A DNA stretch of 63,300 nt from Xenophilus azovorans DSM 13620 (GCF_000745855.1 NZ_JQKD01000036.1:1-63300), one strand, 5' to 3'; positions 1-10,100 are shown, counted from the stretch's first letter. Program-made: numbers and translations. The notes: a model not told the origin generated them from the sequence alone.

Positions 1-162
1 GGCGTGTTCGGTGATGCGGTGGTCGCCACAGCGATCCTGGACCGGCTGCTGCACCACAGCCACGTGATCACGATCCGCGGCGACAGCTACCGCCTCAGAA
101 CGAAGCGCCGCGCTGGCCTGGTTAACCAGGCCAGCGCGAATACCGAAGCGACAACGAACTGA
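1..162 (+). CDS. istB: IS21-family helper ATPase IstB, C-terminal fragment
   Basis: The frame is open from the first base and stops at TGA 160-162. It encodes the last 53 residues of an IstB-type transposition helper ATPase. The recognisable tail is VFGDAVVATAILDRLLHHSH followed by a VITIRGDSYRL segment, which is typical of the end of IstB. IstB is a AAA+ protein that works with the IstA transposase to select and activate the target. Only the C-terminus is present, because the rest of the element lies outside the window. Family call by eye from the conserved tail. Confidence 0.85.
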   Translation, partial: GVFGDAVVATAILDRLLHHSHVITIRGDSYRLRTKRRAGLVNQASANTEATTN

Positions 163-223
163 TCATCAACCGGGGGGCAGAACTCAATGTCGTCAGGGGG
201 CCAGATCTGGATGGCGCTTGACA
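1..223 (+). mobile_element. Right end of an IS21-family insertion sequence
   Basis: The istB tail is followed by about 60 noncoding bases. The element probably ends near the CTTGACA at 217-223, because just beyond this point the opposite strand becomes a plausible host reading frame. The left end, istA and the target duplication are outside the window, so the exact boundary is inferred. Confidence 0.6.
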
Positions 224-514
224 CTTTCCGAGCGTGGCATTCAGCCTTTCCCTCTCGCTCAGTTTCAATTGCTCGATTCCCTTGTCCAGCGTCCTGACTT
301 CGTCATCGATTCTCTTCAGGGCATCCGACAGCTTCGCGGCATCCGAACGGGCCCGCTCCTGTTCCTGCGCCATGCCCGCCATGAGAACAGCCAGTCCGTT
401 CAATTGCTTCCGGTTGCCCTCGATCTTGTTCTTGAGATAGTTCGCGACCATCAGCAGCAGAAGCGCGATCAACGAATAGCCGATCCAGCGGAGCCATGTG
501 TTCTTCTTGTTCAT
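122..514 (-). pseudogene. Small membrane-anchored coiled-coil protein, C-terminus replaced by IS sequence
   Basis: The frame starts at ATG 514-512, preceded by a weak AAGAG ribosome site. It gives about 97 host-like residues: a charged start (MNKKNTW), one membrane helix at residues 12-25 and a charged helix likely to form a coiled coil. After roughly base 223 the frame runs into the IS21 end and stops at 122, so the last 30 or so residues come from the element. The native C-terminus is lost. I do not recognise the family. The truncated protein could still be made, and whether it works cannot be told from sequence. Confidence 0.6.
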
Positions 515-600
515 CTCTTGGTGGGGAAGCGGTCGTTGCTCATCAAGGAGCCCGGTCAGCGGGGCGCGGCGGCAGCGCCGCCGGGGGAGTGTGCCGCCGC

Positions 601-1692
601 TCAGGTGTCCTTGCTGACCGTGATGGTCGGAAATTTTGCCGAGAAGTCCTTGGCCTTGAGCGCGATGCCCACCGCCACCTGGCGCGCCACCTCGCGGTAC
701 AGGGCGGCGATCTCGCCCTCGGGCTCGGCGACCACGGTGGGCCGGCCGCCGTCGGCCTGCTCGCGGATCGACAGGGCCAGCGGCAGCGCCCCCAGGTAGG
801 GCATGCCGTAGTCGGCCGCCATCTTCCTGCCGCCCTCGGCGCCGAAGATGTGCTCCACATGGCCGCAGTTCGTGCACACGTGCACCGCCATGTTCTCCAC
901 GATGCCGAGGATGGGCACGCCCACCTTCTCGAACATCTTGATCCCCTTGCGCGCGTCCAGCAGCGCGATGTCCTGCGGCGTGGTGACGATGACGGCGCCC
1001 GTCACCGGCACGCGCTGGCTCAGCGTGAGCTGGATGTCGCCGGTGCCGGGTGGCATGTCGACGATCAGATAGTCCAGGTCCTTCCAGTTCGTCTGGCGGA
1101 GCATCTGCTCCAGCGCCTGGGTGGCCATGGGGCCGCGCCAGATCATGGCCTGGTCGGGCTCGACCAGGAAGCCGATGGACATGAGCTGCAGGCCGTGCGC
1201 CCGGATGGGCTCCATGGTCTTGCCGTCGGTGCTCTCGGGCTTGCCGCCGGCGCCCATCATCATGGTCTGGCTGGGGCCGTAGATGTCGGCGTCCAGCAGG
1301 CCGACGCTGGCGCCCTCGGCGGCCAGCGCCAGCGCCAGGTTGGCGGCGGTGGTGCTCTTGCCCACGCCGCCCTTGCCGGAGGCCACGGCCACGATGTTCT
1401 TCACGCCCGGCAGCAGCTGCACGCCGCGCTGCACGGCATGGCTGACGACGTTGAGCGTGAAGCCGACCGACACGTTGCCCACGCCGGGCACGGCCCTGGC
1501 GACATCGACCAGCGCGCGGCGCAGCGCGTCGTGCTGGCTCCTGGCCGGATAGCCCAGCTCGACCTCGAAGGCGACGTCGTCGCCGTCGATGCGGATGTTC
1601 TGGAGGGACTTGCCGGCCGCCAGAGGCTTGCCGGTGTTCGGGTCCGCGACGGCCTGAAGCGCGTCCGCAAGGACCCCTGGGGTGACTGCCAT
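601..1692 (-). CDS. apbC: Iron-sulfur cluster carrier protein ApbC/Mrp
   Basis: This 363-residue cytosolic P-loop ATPase of the Mrp/NBP35 family binds and transfers Fe-S clusters to apo-proteins. An N-terminal MIP18/DUF59-like domain covers about residues 1-90. The ATPase domain follows, with the deviant Walker A motif GKGGVGKST and a switch region DMPPGTGD. Near the C-terminal third is the cysteine pair CTNC expected to hold the bridging cluster. Length matches the family. It is divergent from the patatin gene, with only 42 bp between the two starts. Confidence 0.93.
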   Translation of the reverse strand: MAVTPGVLADALQAVADPNTGKPLAAGKSLQNIRIDGDDVAFEVELGYPARSQHDALRRALVDVARAVPGVGNVSVGFTLNVVSHAVQRGVQLLPGVKNIVAVASGKGGVGKSTTAANLALALAAEGASVGLLDADIYGPSQTMMMGAGGKPESTDGKTMEPIRAHGLQLMSIGFLVEPDQAMIWRGPMATQALEQMLRQTNWKDLDYLIVDMPPGTGDIQLTLSQRVPVTGAVIVTTPQDIALLDARKGIKMFEKVGVPILGIVENMAVHVCTNCGHVEHIFGAEGGRKMAADYGMPYLGALPLALSIREQADGGRPTVVAEPEGEIAALYREVARQVAVGIALKAKDFSAKFPTITVSKDT

Positions 1693-1734
1693 TGATGAAA
1701 CTCCTCGTGGGCGCTTAGTCTACGGGTCCTCTCC

Positions 1735-2961
1735 ATGTCCTCGGCCTCACCCTCCACAAGCCCCTCATCCCCTGTCGCCGGCCTGCTGCTCACGGGCGGC
1801 GGCGCGCGCGCCGCCTACCAGGTGGGCGTGCTGGAGGCGCTGGCCGAACTGCGGCGCGGCGCCCGGCGCAGCGGCAACCCCTTTCCCGTCATCACCGGCA
1901 CCTCGGCCGGCGCCATCAACGCCGCCGCGCTGGCCTGCGGCACGGCGGACTTCGACCGGGCGGTGAGCCACATCGCCGAGGTGTGGCGCGACTTCCGGCC
2001 CGAGCAGGTCTACCGCACCGACCCGCTGACGCTGCTGGACGCACCCGGCCGCTGGCGCATGCTGATGGGCCTGGCGCGCCTGCTGGCGCGCTGGCGGCGG
2101 CGCCAGCCGCGCTCGCTGCTGGACAACGCGCCGCTGGCCGAGCTGCTGGCGCGCCTGGTGCCGCTGGAGCGGCTGCCGGCGCTGATGGCGGCCGGCCACC
2201 TGCGCGCGCTGGCGGTCACCGCCTCCAGCTACAACACCGGCGAGCATGTCACCTTCTACCAGTCGGCCCGGCCGATGCAGCCCTGGGTGCGCTCGCAGCG
2301 GCTGGCCGTGCCGGGGCCGATCACGCACGCCCACCTGCTGGCTTCCTCGGCGATCCCCTTCGTCTTCCCGGCCACCGCCATCGCGCGCGGCGACCATGTG
2401 GAGTACTTCGGCGACGGCTCGATGCGCCAGTCGGCCCCCATCGCGGCGGCCATCCATCTGGGCGCCGAGCGCATCCTGGTGGTGGGCGCCGGCCGCATGC
2501 GCGAGCCGGTGGACGCGGCCGGCCCCAACACCTTCGGCGGCGAGCCCAGCCTGGCGCAGATCGCCGGCCATGCGCTGTCGAGCATCTTCCTGGACGCGCT
2601 GGCGGTGGACGTGGAGCGCGCCGAGCGCATCAACCAGACGCTGGCGCTGATCCCGGAGGAGGCGCGGCGCCACACCCAGCTGCGGCCGGTGCAGCTGCTG
2701 GTGATCTCGCCCTCGGAGCGCGTCGACGTGATCGCCTCGCGCCACGTGGGCGCGCTGCCCGGCGTGGTGCGCCGCGCCTTCGGGCATCACAACGGCGGCA
2801 ACGGCACCAGCGCGGCGCAGTCGGCCGCGCTGGCCAGCTACCTGCTCTTCGACAGCGGCTTCACGCGCGAGCTGATGGCCCTGGGCCGCGCCGACACGCT
2901 GGCCCGCCGCGACGAGGTGCTGCGCTTCTTCGGCTGGTGCGGCGCCGCGCCGCAGGGCTGA
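1735..2961 (+). CDS. Patatin-like phospholipase family protein
   Basis: The 408-residue protein has the patatin catalytic layout. The oxyanion-hole motif GGGAR is at residues 21-25, the nucleophile elbow GTSAG at 55-59 (Ser57), and the second member of the Ser-Asp dyad in the DGS motif near Asp227. Bacterial patatins hydrolyse acyl groups from phospholipids or other lipids; the substrate here is unknown. No signal peptide is visible, so it is probably cytosolic or peripherally membrane-bound. The first 12 residues are a low-complexity Ser/Pro stretch and a later start is possible. Confidence 0.9.
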   Translation: MSSASPSTSPSSPVAGLLLTGGGARAAYQVGVLEALAELRRGARRSGNPFPVITGTSAGAINAAALACGTADFDRAVSHIAEVWRDFRPEQVYRTDPLTLLDAPGRWRMLMGLARLLARWRRRQPRSLLDNAPLAELLARLVPLERLPALMAAGHLRALAVTASSYNTGEHVTFYQSARPMQPWVRSQRLAVPGPITHAHLLASSAIPFVFPATAIARGDHVEYFGDGSMRQSAPIAAAIHLGAERILVVGAGRMREPVDAAGPNTFGGEPSLAQIAGHALSSIFLDALAVDVERAERINQTLALIPEEARRHTQLRPVQLLVISPSERVDVIASRHVGALPGVVRRAFGHHNGGNGTSAAQSAALASYLLFDSGFTRELMALGRADTLARRDEVLRFFGWCGAAPQG

Positions 2962-2976
2962 CGGCAGCCCCTGTCC

Positions 2977-3381
2977 TCAGCCGGCGCCGCCCTGGCGCGC
3001 CTGCAGCATCGCGGCCATCTTCTGGTGGATGAGCTGGATCGCCTTGAGCGGGCGGATCATCACCTTGAACTCGGTGATGCGGCCCGCGGCGTTCCAACTG
3101 ATGATGTCCACGCCGTTCACCTCGACGCCGTCGAGGGTGACGGCGAACTCCAGCACCGCATGGTCGGCCGCGACCGTCTCGCGCACGTAGCGGAAGCTGT
3201 CGTCGAAGAAGACCTGGAAGGCCGCACCCAGGTACGCGGCCGCCAGCGCCCTGCCGCGCTGCGGCGTGTGCACCACGGGCGAATGGAACACGGCATCGTC
3301 GTCGAGCAGCGCGGGCAGGCCGGCGGCATCGCGTTCGCGCACCAGGCGGTGCCATTCGGCGAGGGCGGTCGGGGTGGTCAT
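2977..3381 (-). CDS. NTF2-like (SnoaL-type) small protein
   Basis: The 134-residue protein has the length and pattern of the NTF2-like superfamily: an N-terminal helix pair with LLDDDAVFHSP, then the alternating strands of a cone-shaped barrel (GVEVNGVDIISWN, GRITEFKVMIRP). Members include isomerases, hydrolases and non-enzymatic binding proteins, so no reaction can be assigned. It converges on the patatin gene with 15 bp between the stops. Confidence 0.75.
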   Translation of the reverse strand: MTTPTALAEWHRLVRERDAAGLPALLDDDAVFHSPVVHTPQRGRALAAAYLGAAFQVFFDDSFRYVRETVAADHAVLEFAVTLDGVEVNGVDIISWNAAGRITEFKVMIRPLKAIQLIHQKMAAMLQARQGGAG

Positions 3382-3466
3382 CGGAGCGCCTCCTGCGGGC
3401 AGTGAAAGGCCGCACGGTAGCGCAGCCGGCGAGGCAGCGGCGTCCTGCAGGAGACGCCCGCCGCCG

Positions 3467-3901
3467 TCACGCCTTCAGCATCGCGACGGTGCGCCAGGCA
3501 GTGAAGACGATCGCCGCCACCAGCACGAGGGTGGCCACCAGCATGGGCCGGCTGCGGCGGCCGGTCGCCAGCTGCCATGTGCCGTTGGCCATGCTGAGCG
3601 CCCCGAACAGGCCGACCAGCACCAGCAGCCACAGCACCTGCCGCCCCTGGGGCGCCGTGCCGGTGAAGCGCGTGCCGCCCGCATCCGCCATGCCGGGATT
3701 CAGCAGGCCCGGCGCGAGGAGCCAGACGAGGACGGCCATGCCGGCCGCCAGCAGCAGGCCGAGCCCCAGCATCAGGCAGCCGAGCACGGCCACCCGGCGC
3801 GCGGACCAGGTGGGCCGGCCGCAGGCAGGGCATCGGTCGGCCGGCTCGGCCAGGGCGTGGCCGCAGCGCAGCGAGGAACAGACGGCAGCGGGCTTGGTCA
3901 T
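3467..3901 (-). CDS. Hypothetical membrane protein with N-terminal zinc ribbon
   Basis: The 144-residue protein starts with a possible zinc-binding cluster (Cys8, Cys13 and the pair CPAC at about 24-27). Three hydrophobic segments follow at about 38-62, 88-105 and 121-137. The zinc-ribbon-plus-helices pattern is common in small uncharacterised bacterial membrane proteins. No family name can be given with confidence. Confidence 0.65.
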   Translation of the reverse strand: MTKPAAVCSSLRCGHALAEPADRCPACGRPTWSARRVAVLGCLMLGLGLLLAAGMAVLVWLLAPGLLNPGMADAGGTRFTGTAPQGRQVLWLLVLVGLFGALSMANGTWQLATGRRSRPMLVATLVLVAAIVFTAWRTVAMLKA

Positions 3902-3985
3902 GACGAGGACCTCCGGTGCGCCGTATTGAAGCGGCCGGCGGCGGCGCCGGCCATCCGACGGGCGCCATAGCCCGACCGGCAGCGC

Positions 3986-4663
3986 TCAGCCGGCCTCGAT
4001 GCCCAGTTCGCCGCAGACCTTCGCCAGCGCGCCGCGCAGGGCGGCCACCTCGGCTTCCAGCCGGTCCACGCGCTCGCGCAGCGCCGCGAGTTCGCCCGCA
4101 TCGGTGGCGCCGGCCGGCAGCGCCGCCGGCGCGGCGGCCAGTACCTCGGCCGCGACCGGGCCGCCCAGCAGGTGCGCCCAGCGGCTCTCGCGCGCGCCGG
4201 GCAGGCGCGGCAGCTTCACCACCAGCGCGCCGGCGGCGCGTTCGGCCATCTCGTCGAGGAAGGCCTCCACCGAGGAGATGTCGGCGAAGTTGTGCATGCG
4301 GTCGCTGGCGATGCGCAGCTCGCCCGCCGTCTGTGGGCCGCGCAGCATCAGCACTGTCAGCAGGATCAGCGACTGCGAGGGGATGCGCAGCACGCGGTCG
4401 GCGTTGTGGCCATAGCGCAGCACGCGGCCGCCGCTGGTCTCGTCGACCAGGCTGCGGCGGCGCAGGCTCTCCAGCGCATCCTGCACCTCGGCCTCGGACA
4501 GTTCCATCACCGGCTGCCGGCTGGTCTTCTGGTTGCAGCCGGCGAGCAGGCTGTTGAGCGTGAGCGGGTAGCTGTCGGGCACGGTGCGCTGCTTTTCCAC
4601 CAGCACGCCGAGCACGCGGGCCTCGACGGGCGAGAGGATGGGCAGCGCCGGGTCCGTTGTCAT
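3986..4663 (-). CDS. YceH family protein (DUF480)
   Basis: The 225-residue protein matches the YceH/DUF480 family through [16 protein letters not shown] near the start, [15 protein letters not shown], and two winged-helix-like halves. The last 30 residues form a short coiled coil ([19 protein letters not shown]). The molecular role of the family is not established. The start is ATG 4663-4661, one base after the stop of the isocitrate dehydrogenase gene, so the two are very likely translated from one message. A longer in-frame extension upstream lies inside that gene and is not used. Confidence 0.88.
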   Translation of the reverse strand: MTTDPALPILSPVEARVLGVLVEKQRTVPDSYPLTLNSLLAGCNQKTSRQPVMELSEAEVQDALESLRRRSLVDETSGGRVLRYGHNADRVLRIPSQSLILLTVLMLRGPQTAGELRIASDRMHNFADISSVEAFLDEMAERAAGALVVKLPRLPGARESRWAHLLGGPVAAEVLAAAPAALPAGATDAGELAALRERVDRLEAEVAALRGALAKVCGELGIEAG

Positions 4664-4664
4664 C

Positions 4665-5702
4665 TCAGGCGCCGCCCTTGATGCGTGCGACCAGCGCCTT
4701 GGTGAAGGCCAGCGTGCCGGCACTGCCACCCAGGTCGCCGGTGCGCACCTGGTCCACGTTCAGTGTCTCGTCGATGGCGGTGCGCAGGCGCCCGGCCAGG
4801 TCGGCGCGCTTCACGTGGTCGAGCATCTGCGCCGCCGCCAGCATCAGCGCGATCGGGTTGGCGATGCCCTTGCCGGCGATGTCGGGCGCCGAGCCGTGCA
4901 CCGCCTCGAAGATGGCCGCGTCGTTGCCGATGTTGGCGCCCGGGGCCATGCCCAGCCCGCCCACCAGGCCGGCCACCAGGTCGGACAGGATGTCGCCGAA
5001 CAGGTTGGTCGTCACCAGCATGTCGAACTGCCACGGGTCGAGCACCAGCTTCATCGCGCAGGCGTCGACGATCATGGTCTGGAACTCGAACTTGCCCTGG
5101 TACTCGGCCGCGTACAGCCGCTCGGCCGTCTCCAGGAAGATGCCGGTCAGCGCCTTCATGATGTTGGCCTTGTGCACCACGGTGACCTTGCGCCGCCCCT
5201 GGGCGATGGCCGTGTCGAAGGCGTAGCGCAGGATGTGCAGGCAGCCCTGGCGGGTGTTGATGCCTGTGGCCATGGCCACGGCGTGCGGGTCGTCGTCGAT
5301 GCGGATGTAGTGCTCGTGGCCGATGTACAGGCCCTCCAGGTTCTCGCGCACCACCAGCAGGTCGATGTTGTCGAAGCGGCCGCCGGGGACGATGGTGCGC
5401 GCCGGGCGCACGTTGGCGAAGAGCTGGAATTCCTCGCGCAGCCGCACGTTGGAGCTGCGGTAGCCGCCGCCGGAGGGCGTCTCCAGCGGGCCCTTGAGGG
5501 CCAGGCGGGTCTTGCGGATGGAGTCGAGCGTGGCCTGGGGCAGCGGATCGCCGGCGGCCTTCACGCCGCCCAGGCCGGCGATCTGGGCGTCCCACTCGAA
5601 GGGCGAGCCCAGGGCGTCGAGCGCGGCCAGGGTCGCCTCCATGATTTCGGGGCCGATGCCGTCGCCGGAGATCAGGGTGGCGGGGATGCGGGAGGTGGTC
5701 AT
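4665..5702 (-). CDS. NAD-type isocitrate dehydrogenase (isocitrate/isopropylmalate family)
   Basis: The 345-residue protein is a short beta-decarboxylating dehydrogenase that oxidises a 2-hydroxy acid and releases CO2. It has the N-terminal GDGIGPEI motif, the substrate segment SSNVRLRE (the S-x-N pattern of isocitrate-specific enzymes rather than isopropylmalate ones), [10 protein letters not shown], and the metal-site region [12 protein letters not shown]. The nucleotide loop [15 protein letters not shown] suggests NAD. The start ATG 5702 gives [15 protein letters not shown], as expected for the family. It is upstream of, and coupled to, yceH. Confidence 0.85.
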   Translation of the reverse strand: MTTSRIPATLISGDGIGPEIMEATLAALDALGSPFEWDAQIAGLGGVKAAGDPLPQATLDSIRKTRLALKGPLETPSGGGYRSSNVRLREEFQLFANVRPARTIVPGGRFDNIDLLVVRENLEGLYIGHEHYIRIDDDPHAVAMATGINTRQGCLHILRYAFDTAIAQGRRKVTVVHKANIMKALTGIFLETAERLYAAEYQGKFEFQTMIVDACAMKLVLDPWQFDMLVTTNLFGDILSDLVAGLVGGLGMAPGANIGNDAAIFEAVHGSAPDIAGKGIANPIALMLAAAQMLDHVKRADLAGRLRTAIDETLNVDQVRTGDLGGSAGTLAFTKALVARIKGGA

Positions 5703-5802
5703 GAGCGCGGTCCTTGTGTCGATGCGGCGCGGGCAGGAGTACCCCCGGCCGAGGCGCGGAGCATACGCCGTGCCGACGGACGCCCGGCAAAGCCCCCGCC
5801 TA

Positions 5803-5808
5803 AAATGA
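5803..5808 (+). promoter_or_regulatory. Candidate -10 element for metG
   Basis: TAAAAT lies about 75 bp before the metG start, in the 180-bp gap between the divergent isocitrate dehydrogenase and metG genes. No clear -35 box accompanies it. It resembles the -10 hexamers before DUF3460 (near 39425) and gpmA (near 42943) in this window. Confidence 0.3.
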
Positions 5809-5882
5809 CGGCCCCCGGCGCCCTGCCCCGCGGCACCTCGGCCGCCCCTGCCCGCCCGCCAGACAGCCTTCCTTCCCGCCCC

Positions 5883-8069
5883 ATGCCCGCTCCGCGCAAG
5901 CTCTTCGTCACCACCGCCCTGCCGTACGCCAACGGCAAGTTCCACATCGGCCACATCATGGAATACATCCAGGCCGACATCTGGGTGCGCTTCCAGCGGA
6001 TGACGGGCGCGGAAGTCAACTTCGTCGGCGCCGACGACGCGCACGGCGCGCCGATCATGATCGCGGCCGAGAAGGCCGGCAAGACGCCGCAGCAGTTCGT
6101 GGCCGACATCGCCGCCGGCCGCAAGCCGTACCTCGACGGCTTCCACATCGCCTTCGACAACTGGCACTCGACCGACGCGCCCGAGAACCACGAGCTGGCG
6201 CAGCAGATCTACCTGGACCTGAAAGCCAACGGCCTGATCGAGACGCGCACCATCGAGCAGTTCTTCGACCCCGAGAAGAACATGTTCCTGCCCGACCGCT
6301 TCATCAAGGGCGAGTGCCCGCGCTGCCACAGCAAGGACCAGTACGGCGACAACTGCGAGGTGTGCGGCGCCGTCTACGCGCCGACGGACCTGATCGAGCC
6401 CTACTCGGCTCTGTCCGGCGCCAAGCCGGTGCTCAGGAGTTCGGAGCACTTCTTCTTCAAGCTGTCGGACCCGCGCTGCGTCGCCTTCCTGGAGGAGTGG
6501 ACGCAGAACGGCAAGCACGTGCAGCCGGAGGTGGCGCGCAAGGTGAAGGAGTGGTTCAGCGTGCGCGAGAACCCCGACGGCACCACCAGCGAGGGCCTGG
6601 GCGACTGGGACATCAGCCGCGACGCGCCCTACTTCGGCATCGAGATCCCCGACGCGCCGGGCAAGTACTTCTACGTGTGGCTCGATGCGCCGGTGGGCTA
6701 CCTCGCCTCGCTCAAGAACCTGCTGGACAAGGCCCGCATCGAGACCGACATCGACGACGACACGCCCGCGCCGGCCGCCATCACCTACGAGCAGTACATG
6801 GCCCAGCCCGAGCTGGAGCAGGTGCACTTCATCGGCAAGGACATCGTCACCTTCCACACGCTGTTCTGGCCGGCGATGCTGAAGTTCAGCGGACGCAAGA
6901 CGCCCGACCGCATCTGCGTGCACGGCTTCCTCACCGTCAACAACGGCGAGAAGATGAGCAAGAGCCGCGGCACCGGCCTGGACCCGCTCAAGTACCTCAG
7001 TCTCGGCATGAACCCCGAATGGCTGCGCTACTACCTGGCCGCCAAGCTCAACGGCCGCAACGAGGACATCGACTTCAACCCCGACGACTTCGTCGCCCGC
7101 GTCAACGCCGACCTGGTGGGCAAGTACGTCAACATCGCCAGCCGGGCGGCCGGCTTCATCGGCAAGCGCTTCGGCGGCGCGCTGGGCGAGCCGACGGCCG
7201 ACGGCCGGGCGCTGCTGGTCGCGCTGCGCGCCGAGGCCGACGGCATCCGCGCCCTGTACGACGGCCGCGACTACGCCCGCGCGCTGCGCGAGACCATGGC
7301 GCTGGCCGACAAGGTCAACGAGTACGTGGACGCCAACAAGCCCTGGGAGCTGGCCAAGCAACCGGATTCCGAGGCGCGCCTGCACGACGTGTGCACGGTG
7401 TGCATCGAGGCCTTCCGCCTGCTCACGCTCTACCTCAAGCCGGTGCTGCCGGCGCTGGCGGCGAACGTCGAGGCCTTCCTGAAGATCGCGCCGCTGCAGT
7501 GGGCCGACGTGGACGCGCCGCTGCCCGCCGGCCACGCCATCGGCGAATACAGGCACCTGATGCAGCGGGTGGACGCCAAGCTGCTCGACCAGCTCTTCGA
7601 GCCGCCGGCGGCCGAACAGCCGGCTGCCGCCGCGGCAGCGCCGAAGAAGGCGGCCAAGGCGGCCGCACCGGCCGCCGACCCCGGCGCCCCCGGCGGCGAG
7701 GCGCTGGCCCCCGTCGTCGGCATCGACGACTTCGCCAAGGTCGACCTGCGCATCGCGAAGATCCTCGCCTGCGAGAAGGTCGAGGGCTCCACCAAGCTGC
7801 TGCGCCTGACGCTGGACGTGGGCGAGAAGGGCGAGGACGGCCAGCCGAGGACGCGCAACGTGTTCAGCGGCATCGCCTCCGCCTATCAGCCCGAGCAGTT
7901 GGCCGGCAAGCTGACGGTGATGGTCGCCAATCTGGCGCCGCGCAAGATGAAGTTCGGCCTCAGCGAAGGCATGGTGCTGGCCGCCAGCCACGCCGACGAG
8001 CAGGCGCAGCCCGGCATCTTCGTGCTGGAGCCCTGGCCGGGCGCGCAGCCGGGCATGCGCGTGCGCTGA
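5883..8069 (+). CDS. metG: Methionine--tRNA ligase
   Basis: The 728-residue class I aminoacyl-tRNA synthetase charges tRNA-Met with methionine in the cytosol. The HIGH signature is at residues 21-24, a four-cysteine zinc knuckle (CPRC...CEVC) lies near 145-165, and KMSKS is at 357-361. An Ala/Pro-rich linker at about 580-605 leads to the C-terminal EMAP-type tRNA-binding domain ([14 protein letters not shown]), which serves dimerisation and tRNA binding. The start ATG 5883 gives the family-typical [18 protein letters not shown]. Confidence 0.97.
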   Translation: MPAPRKLFVTTALPYANGKFHIGHIMEYIQADIWVRFQRMTGAEVNFVGADDAHGAPIMIAAEKAGKTPQQFVADIAAGRKPYLDGFHIAFDNWHSTDAPENHELAQQIYLDLKANGLIETRTIEQFFDPEKNMFLPDRFIKGECPRCHSKDQYGDNCEVCGAVYAPTDLIEPYSALSGAKPVLRSSEHFFFKLSDPRCVAFLEEWTQNGKHVQPEVARKVKEWFSVRENPDGTTSEGLGDWDISRDAPYFGIEIPDAPGKYFYVWLDAPVGYLASLKNLLDKARIETDIDDDTPAPAAITYEQYMAQPELEQVHFIGKDIVTFHTLFWPAMLKFSGRKTPDRICVHGFLTVNNGEKMSKSRGTGLDPLKYLSLGMNPEWLRYYLAAKLNGRNEDIDFNPDDFVARVNADLVGKYVNIASRAAGFIGKRFGGALGEPTADGRALLVALRAEADGIRALYDGRDYARALRETMALADKVNEYVDANKPWELAKQPDSEARLHDVCTVCIEAFRLLTLYLKPVLPALAANVEAFLKIAPLQWADVDAPLPAGHAIGEYRHLMQRVDAKLLDQLFEPPAAEQPAAAAAAPKKAAKAAAPAADPGAPGGEALAPVVGIDDFAKVDLRIAKILACEKVEGSTKLLRLTLDVGEKGEDGQPRTRNVFSGIASAYQPEQLAGKLTVMVANLAPRKMKFGLSEGMVLAASHADEQAQPGIFVLEPWPGAQPGMRVR

Positions 8070-8084
8070 GGCGCTGCCCCGGCC

Positions 8085-9068
8085 CTATTCGGGCCGGATG
8101 TTGCCCGCCTTCACCACCTTGCCCCAGCGCGCCAGGTCGGTGACCAGGAAGCTGCGGAAGTCCTCGGCCGTGCCGCCCCATGCCACCATCGCGTTCTGCC
8201 TGAGCGCCTCCAGGAAGGCCGGCGACTTCAGCGCCCGGTTGGCGTCGGCGTTGATCTTCTGCACCACCTGCGGCGGCATGCCGGCCGGCCCGAGCAGGCC
8301 GCCGTAGACGGGGAACTCAAAGTCCGGGAAGCCTGCCTCCGCCATGGTGGGCACGTCGGGCAGCAGCGGCAGGCGCTTGTCCGAAGTGATGGCCAGCACC
8401 TTGATGGTGCCCGTGTTCACGTGCGGCAGCAGCGCCGCCGCCGAGGTGAAGTAGGCCTGCACGTGCCCGGCGATCAGGTCGTTGAGGGCCGGCGCGGCGC
8501 CCTTGTAGGCGATGTGCGTGAGCGCCATGCCGGTCTGCTGCTTGAGCATCTCCATCGCGAAATGGCCGCTGTTGCCGATGCCCGGCGAGGAATAGCTCAG
8601 CGGCGTGCCCGCCCGCTTGGCGTAGTCCACGAATTCCTTGAGGTTGTTCACCGGCAGCTTGGCGTTGACCGCCAGCGCGTGCGGCGCATCCACCAGGTTG
8701 ACGATGGGCGTGAAGTCCTTGAGCACGTCGAAGGGCAGCTTCTGCAGCGACTGGTTCATGGTCGTCGGCCCCGCCGTGCCGAGGCCGAGGGTGTAGCCGT
8801 CGGGCGCCGACTTGGCCACCTGCTGGAAGGCGATCGCGCCGTTGGCACCGGGCTTGTTCTCGACCACCACCGACTGGCCCCAGGCGTTGGTCAGCTCGGT
8901 GGCGATCAGCCGCGCGATGATGTCGTTGGCACCGCCGGGCGCGAAGCCGACGACGATCTTCACCGGGCGGGCCGGGTAGTCCTCGGCCAGCGCCGGCGCC
9001 GCGGCCAGGGCAGCGCCCAGCGCTGCCGCCGTCAGCCATCGGCCGGCGAGGTGGAACGGGTTCTTCAT
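8085..9068 (-). CDS. Bug/TTT-family tricarboxylate-type periplasmic binding protein
   Basis: The 327-residue protein begins with a Sec signal peptide ending around ALAEDYP (residue 28). It continues with the Bug-family hallmark YPARPVKIVVGFAPGGANDI, then ENKPGANG and the central SYSSPGIGNSGHFAMEML segment. Bug proteins bind small carboxylates or other organic anions in the periplasm; many are orphans without their membrane partners, as here. Burkholderiales carry large numbers of them. The cupin gene lies 46 bp upstream on the same strand and may be co-transcribed. Confidence 0.92.
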   Translation of the reverse strand: MKNPFHLAGRWLTAAALGAALAAAPALAEDYPARPVKIVVGFAPGGANDIIARLIATELTNAWGQSVVVENKPGANGAIAFQQVAKSAPDGYTLGLGTAGPTTMNQSLQKLPFDVLKDFTPIVNLVDAPHALAVNAKLPVNNLKEFVDYAKRAGTPLSYSSPGIGNSGHFAMEMLKQQTGMALTHIAYKGAAPALNDLIAGHVQAYFTSAAALLPHVNTGTIKVLAITSDKRLPLLPDVPTMAEAGFPDFEFPVYGGLLGPAGMPPQVVQKINADANRALKSPAFLEALRQNAMVAWGGTAEDFRSFLVTDLARWGKVVKAGNIRPE

Positions 9069-9114
9069 CGTTTGTCTCCTTTGTTGTTCCGGGTCGGGCG
9101 CGCCAGTGCGCGCT

Positions 9115-10029
9115 TCAGGTCTTGTTGGTCGTGTCGCGGATGCGCAGCAGCAGGGCGCGCGCCCCGCCTTCGGCGCGGATGGCGCGGCTGTCGGCGCGGC
9201 CGATGGAGAACACGTCCAGCCGCTCCATCTCGACCGGCCGCTCGTTCCACAGCACCACCGGCCGGCCCTCCAGCGCGACGAACACCTCGCGGCAGTCGCT
9301 GCCCGGCTGCGTGCTCGACTGTCGGCCCGGCGCGACCTCGAGGAAGTCGATCTCCAGCGTGTGCGGCGTGCGCAGCGCGGCGCGCGGGTCGCCGGTGGCG
9401 ACCAGCCGGCGCAGCAGCAGTCCGCCGACCGGCTCGGCCCGCAGGTCGGCGAAGCGCGCGATGTGGGCCGCCTCCACTTCCTGAGGCGAACTGTCCACCA
9501 GGTCCTCGGACACCTCGAAGTCCAGCGGCAGGCCGGCCGCGGCGTCCGCGGCGGCGATCTGCGGCGTCACCTTGATGCCCTTGCGCGCGTCCTCCAGCGT
9601 GGTGTCGAAGACCGACAGCATCTGGCTTTCGCGCGGCGCATGCTCGGTGGCCTCGAACTTGCGCAGCACGTTCAGCGGCAGCGAGAAGGCATCGTAGGTG
9701 TCCAGCCGGGCGCGGTGGCGGCCCTCATGGCCGTAGTCCACGAAGTAGCCCGAACGCACCGGGATGAAGATCTCGGGATAGTCGTGCGCGTGCAGCGTCG
9801 GCCCGTTGCCGCTGGACGAGTCGATGGAGCCGATCTGGAAGTTGTGGCGCACCCGCACCGGCGCGTTGGGCGCGCGGCTGATCATGCGGATGATCTTGCG
9901 GCGCCGGCCCTCCTCGCTCACGTCGGAATAGGCGGCCCGGTCCCAGTCGAGGCTGGCGTGGCGCGCGAAGGCGCCTTCGGGCAGGAAGTCGGGCACGGGA
10001 AGGAAGTCGTGGGTCTGTGGCTGGGTCAT
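9115..10029 (-). CDS. Cupin-domain protein, function unknown
   Basis: The 304-residue protein contains an N-terminal cupin-like barrel with HAHDYPEIFIPVRSG, which supplies two likely metal-binding histidines and an acidic residue. A second cupin-like repeat lies near the C-terminus (LEVAPGRQSSTQPGSDCREV). The bicupin arrangement resembles dioxygenase or decarboxylase families, but I cannot name a substrate. It is divergent from the LysR gene (71 bp apart) and co-directional with the Bug binding protein, which suggests a small catabolic unit under that regulator. Confidence 0.7.
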   Translation of the reverse strand: MTQPQTHDFLPVPDFLPEGAFARHASLDWDRAAYSDVSEEGRRRKIIRMISRAPNAPVRVRHNFQIGSIDSSSGNGPTLHAHDYPEIFIPVRSGYFVDYGHEGRHRARLDTYDAFSLPLNVLRKFEATEHAPRESQMLSVFDTTLEDARKGIKVTPQIAAADAAAGLPLDFEVSEDLVDSSPQEVEAAHIARFADLRAEPVGGLLLRRLVATGDPRAALRTPHTLEIDFLEVAPGRQSSTQPGSDCREVFVALEGRPVVLWNERPVEMERLDVFSIGRADSRAIRAEGGARALLLRIRDTTNKT

Positions 10030-10100
10030 GTCGGAGTCTGCATTGCTAACATGGGACGGAAGAAGGAAGACGGCGCGAAGCCTGGAGACGAACTGGATCG

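Noticed and set aside
4665-7991. Very long minus-strand open frame opposite metG continuing into the isocitrate dehydrogenase gene
   Set aside because: Only the part below 5702 has family motifs. The rest is the GC-rich antisense of metG, with His/Val/Leu/Gly-rich low-information sequence.
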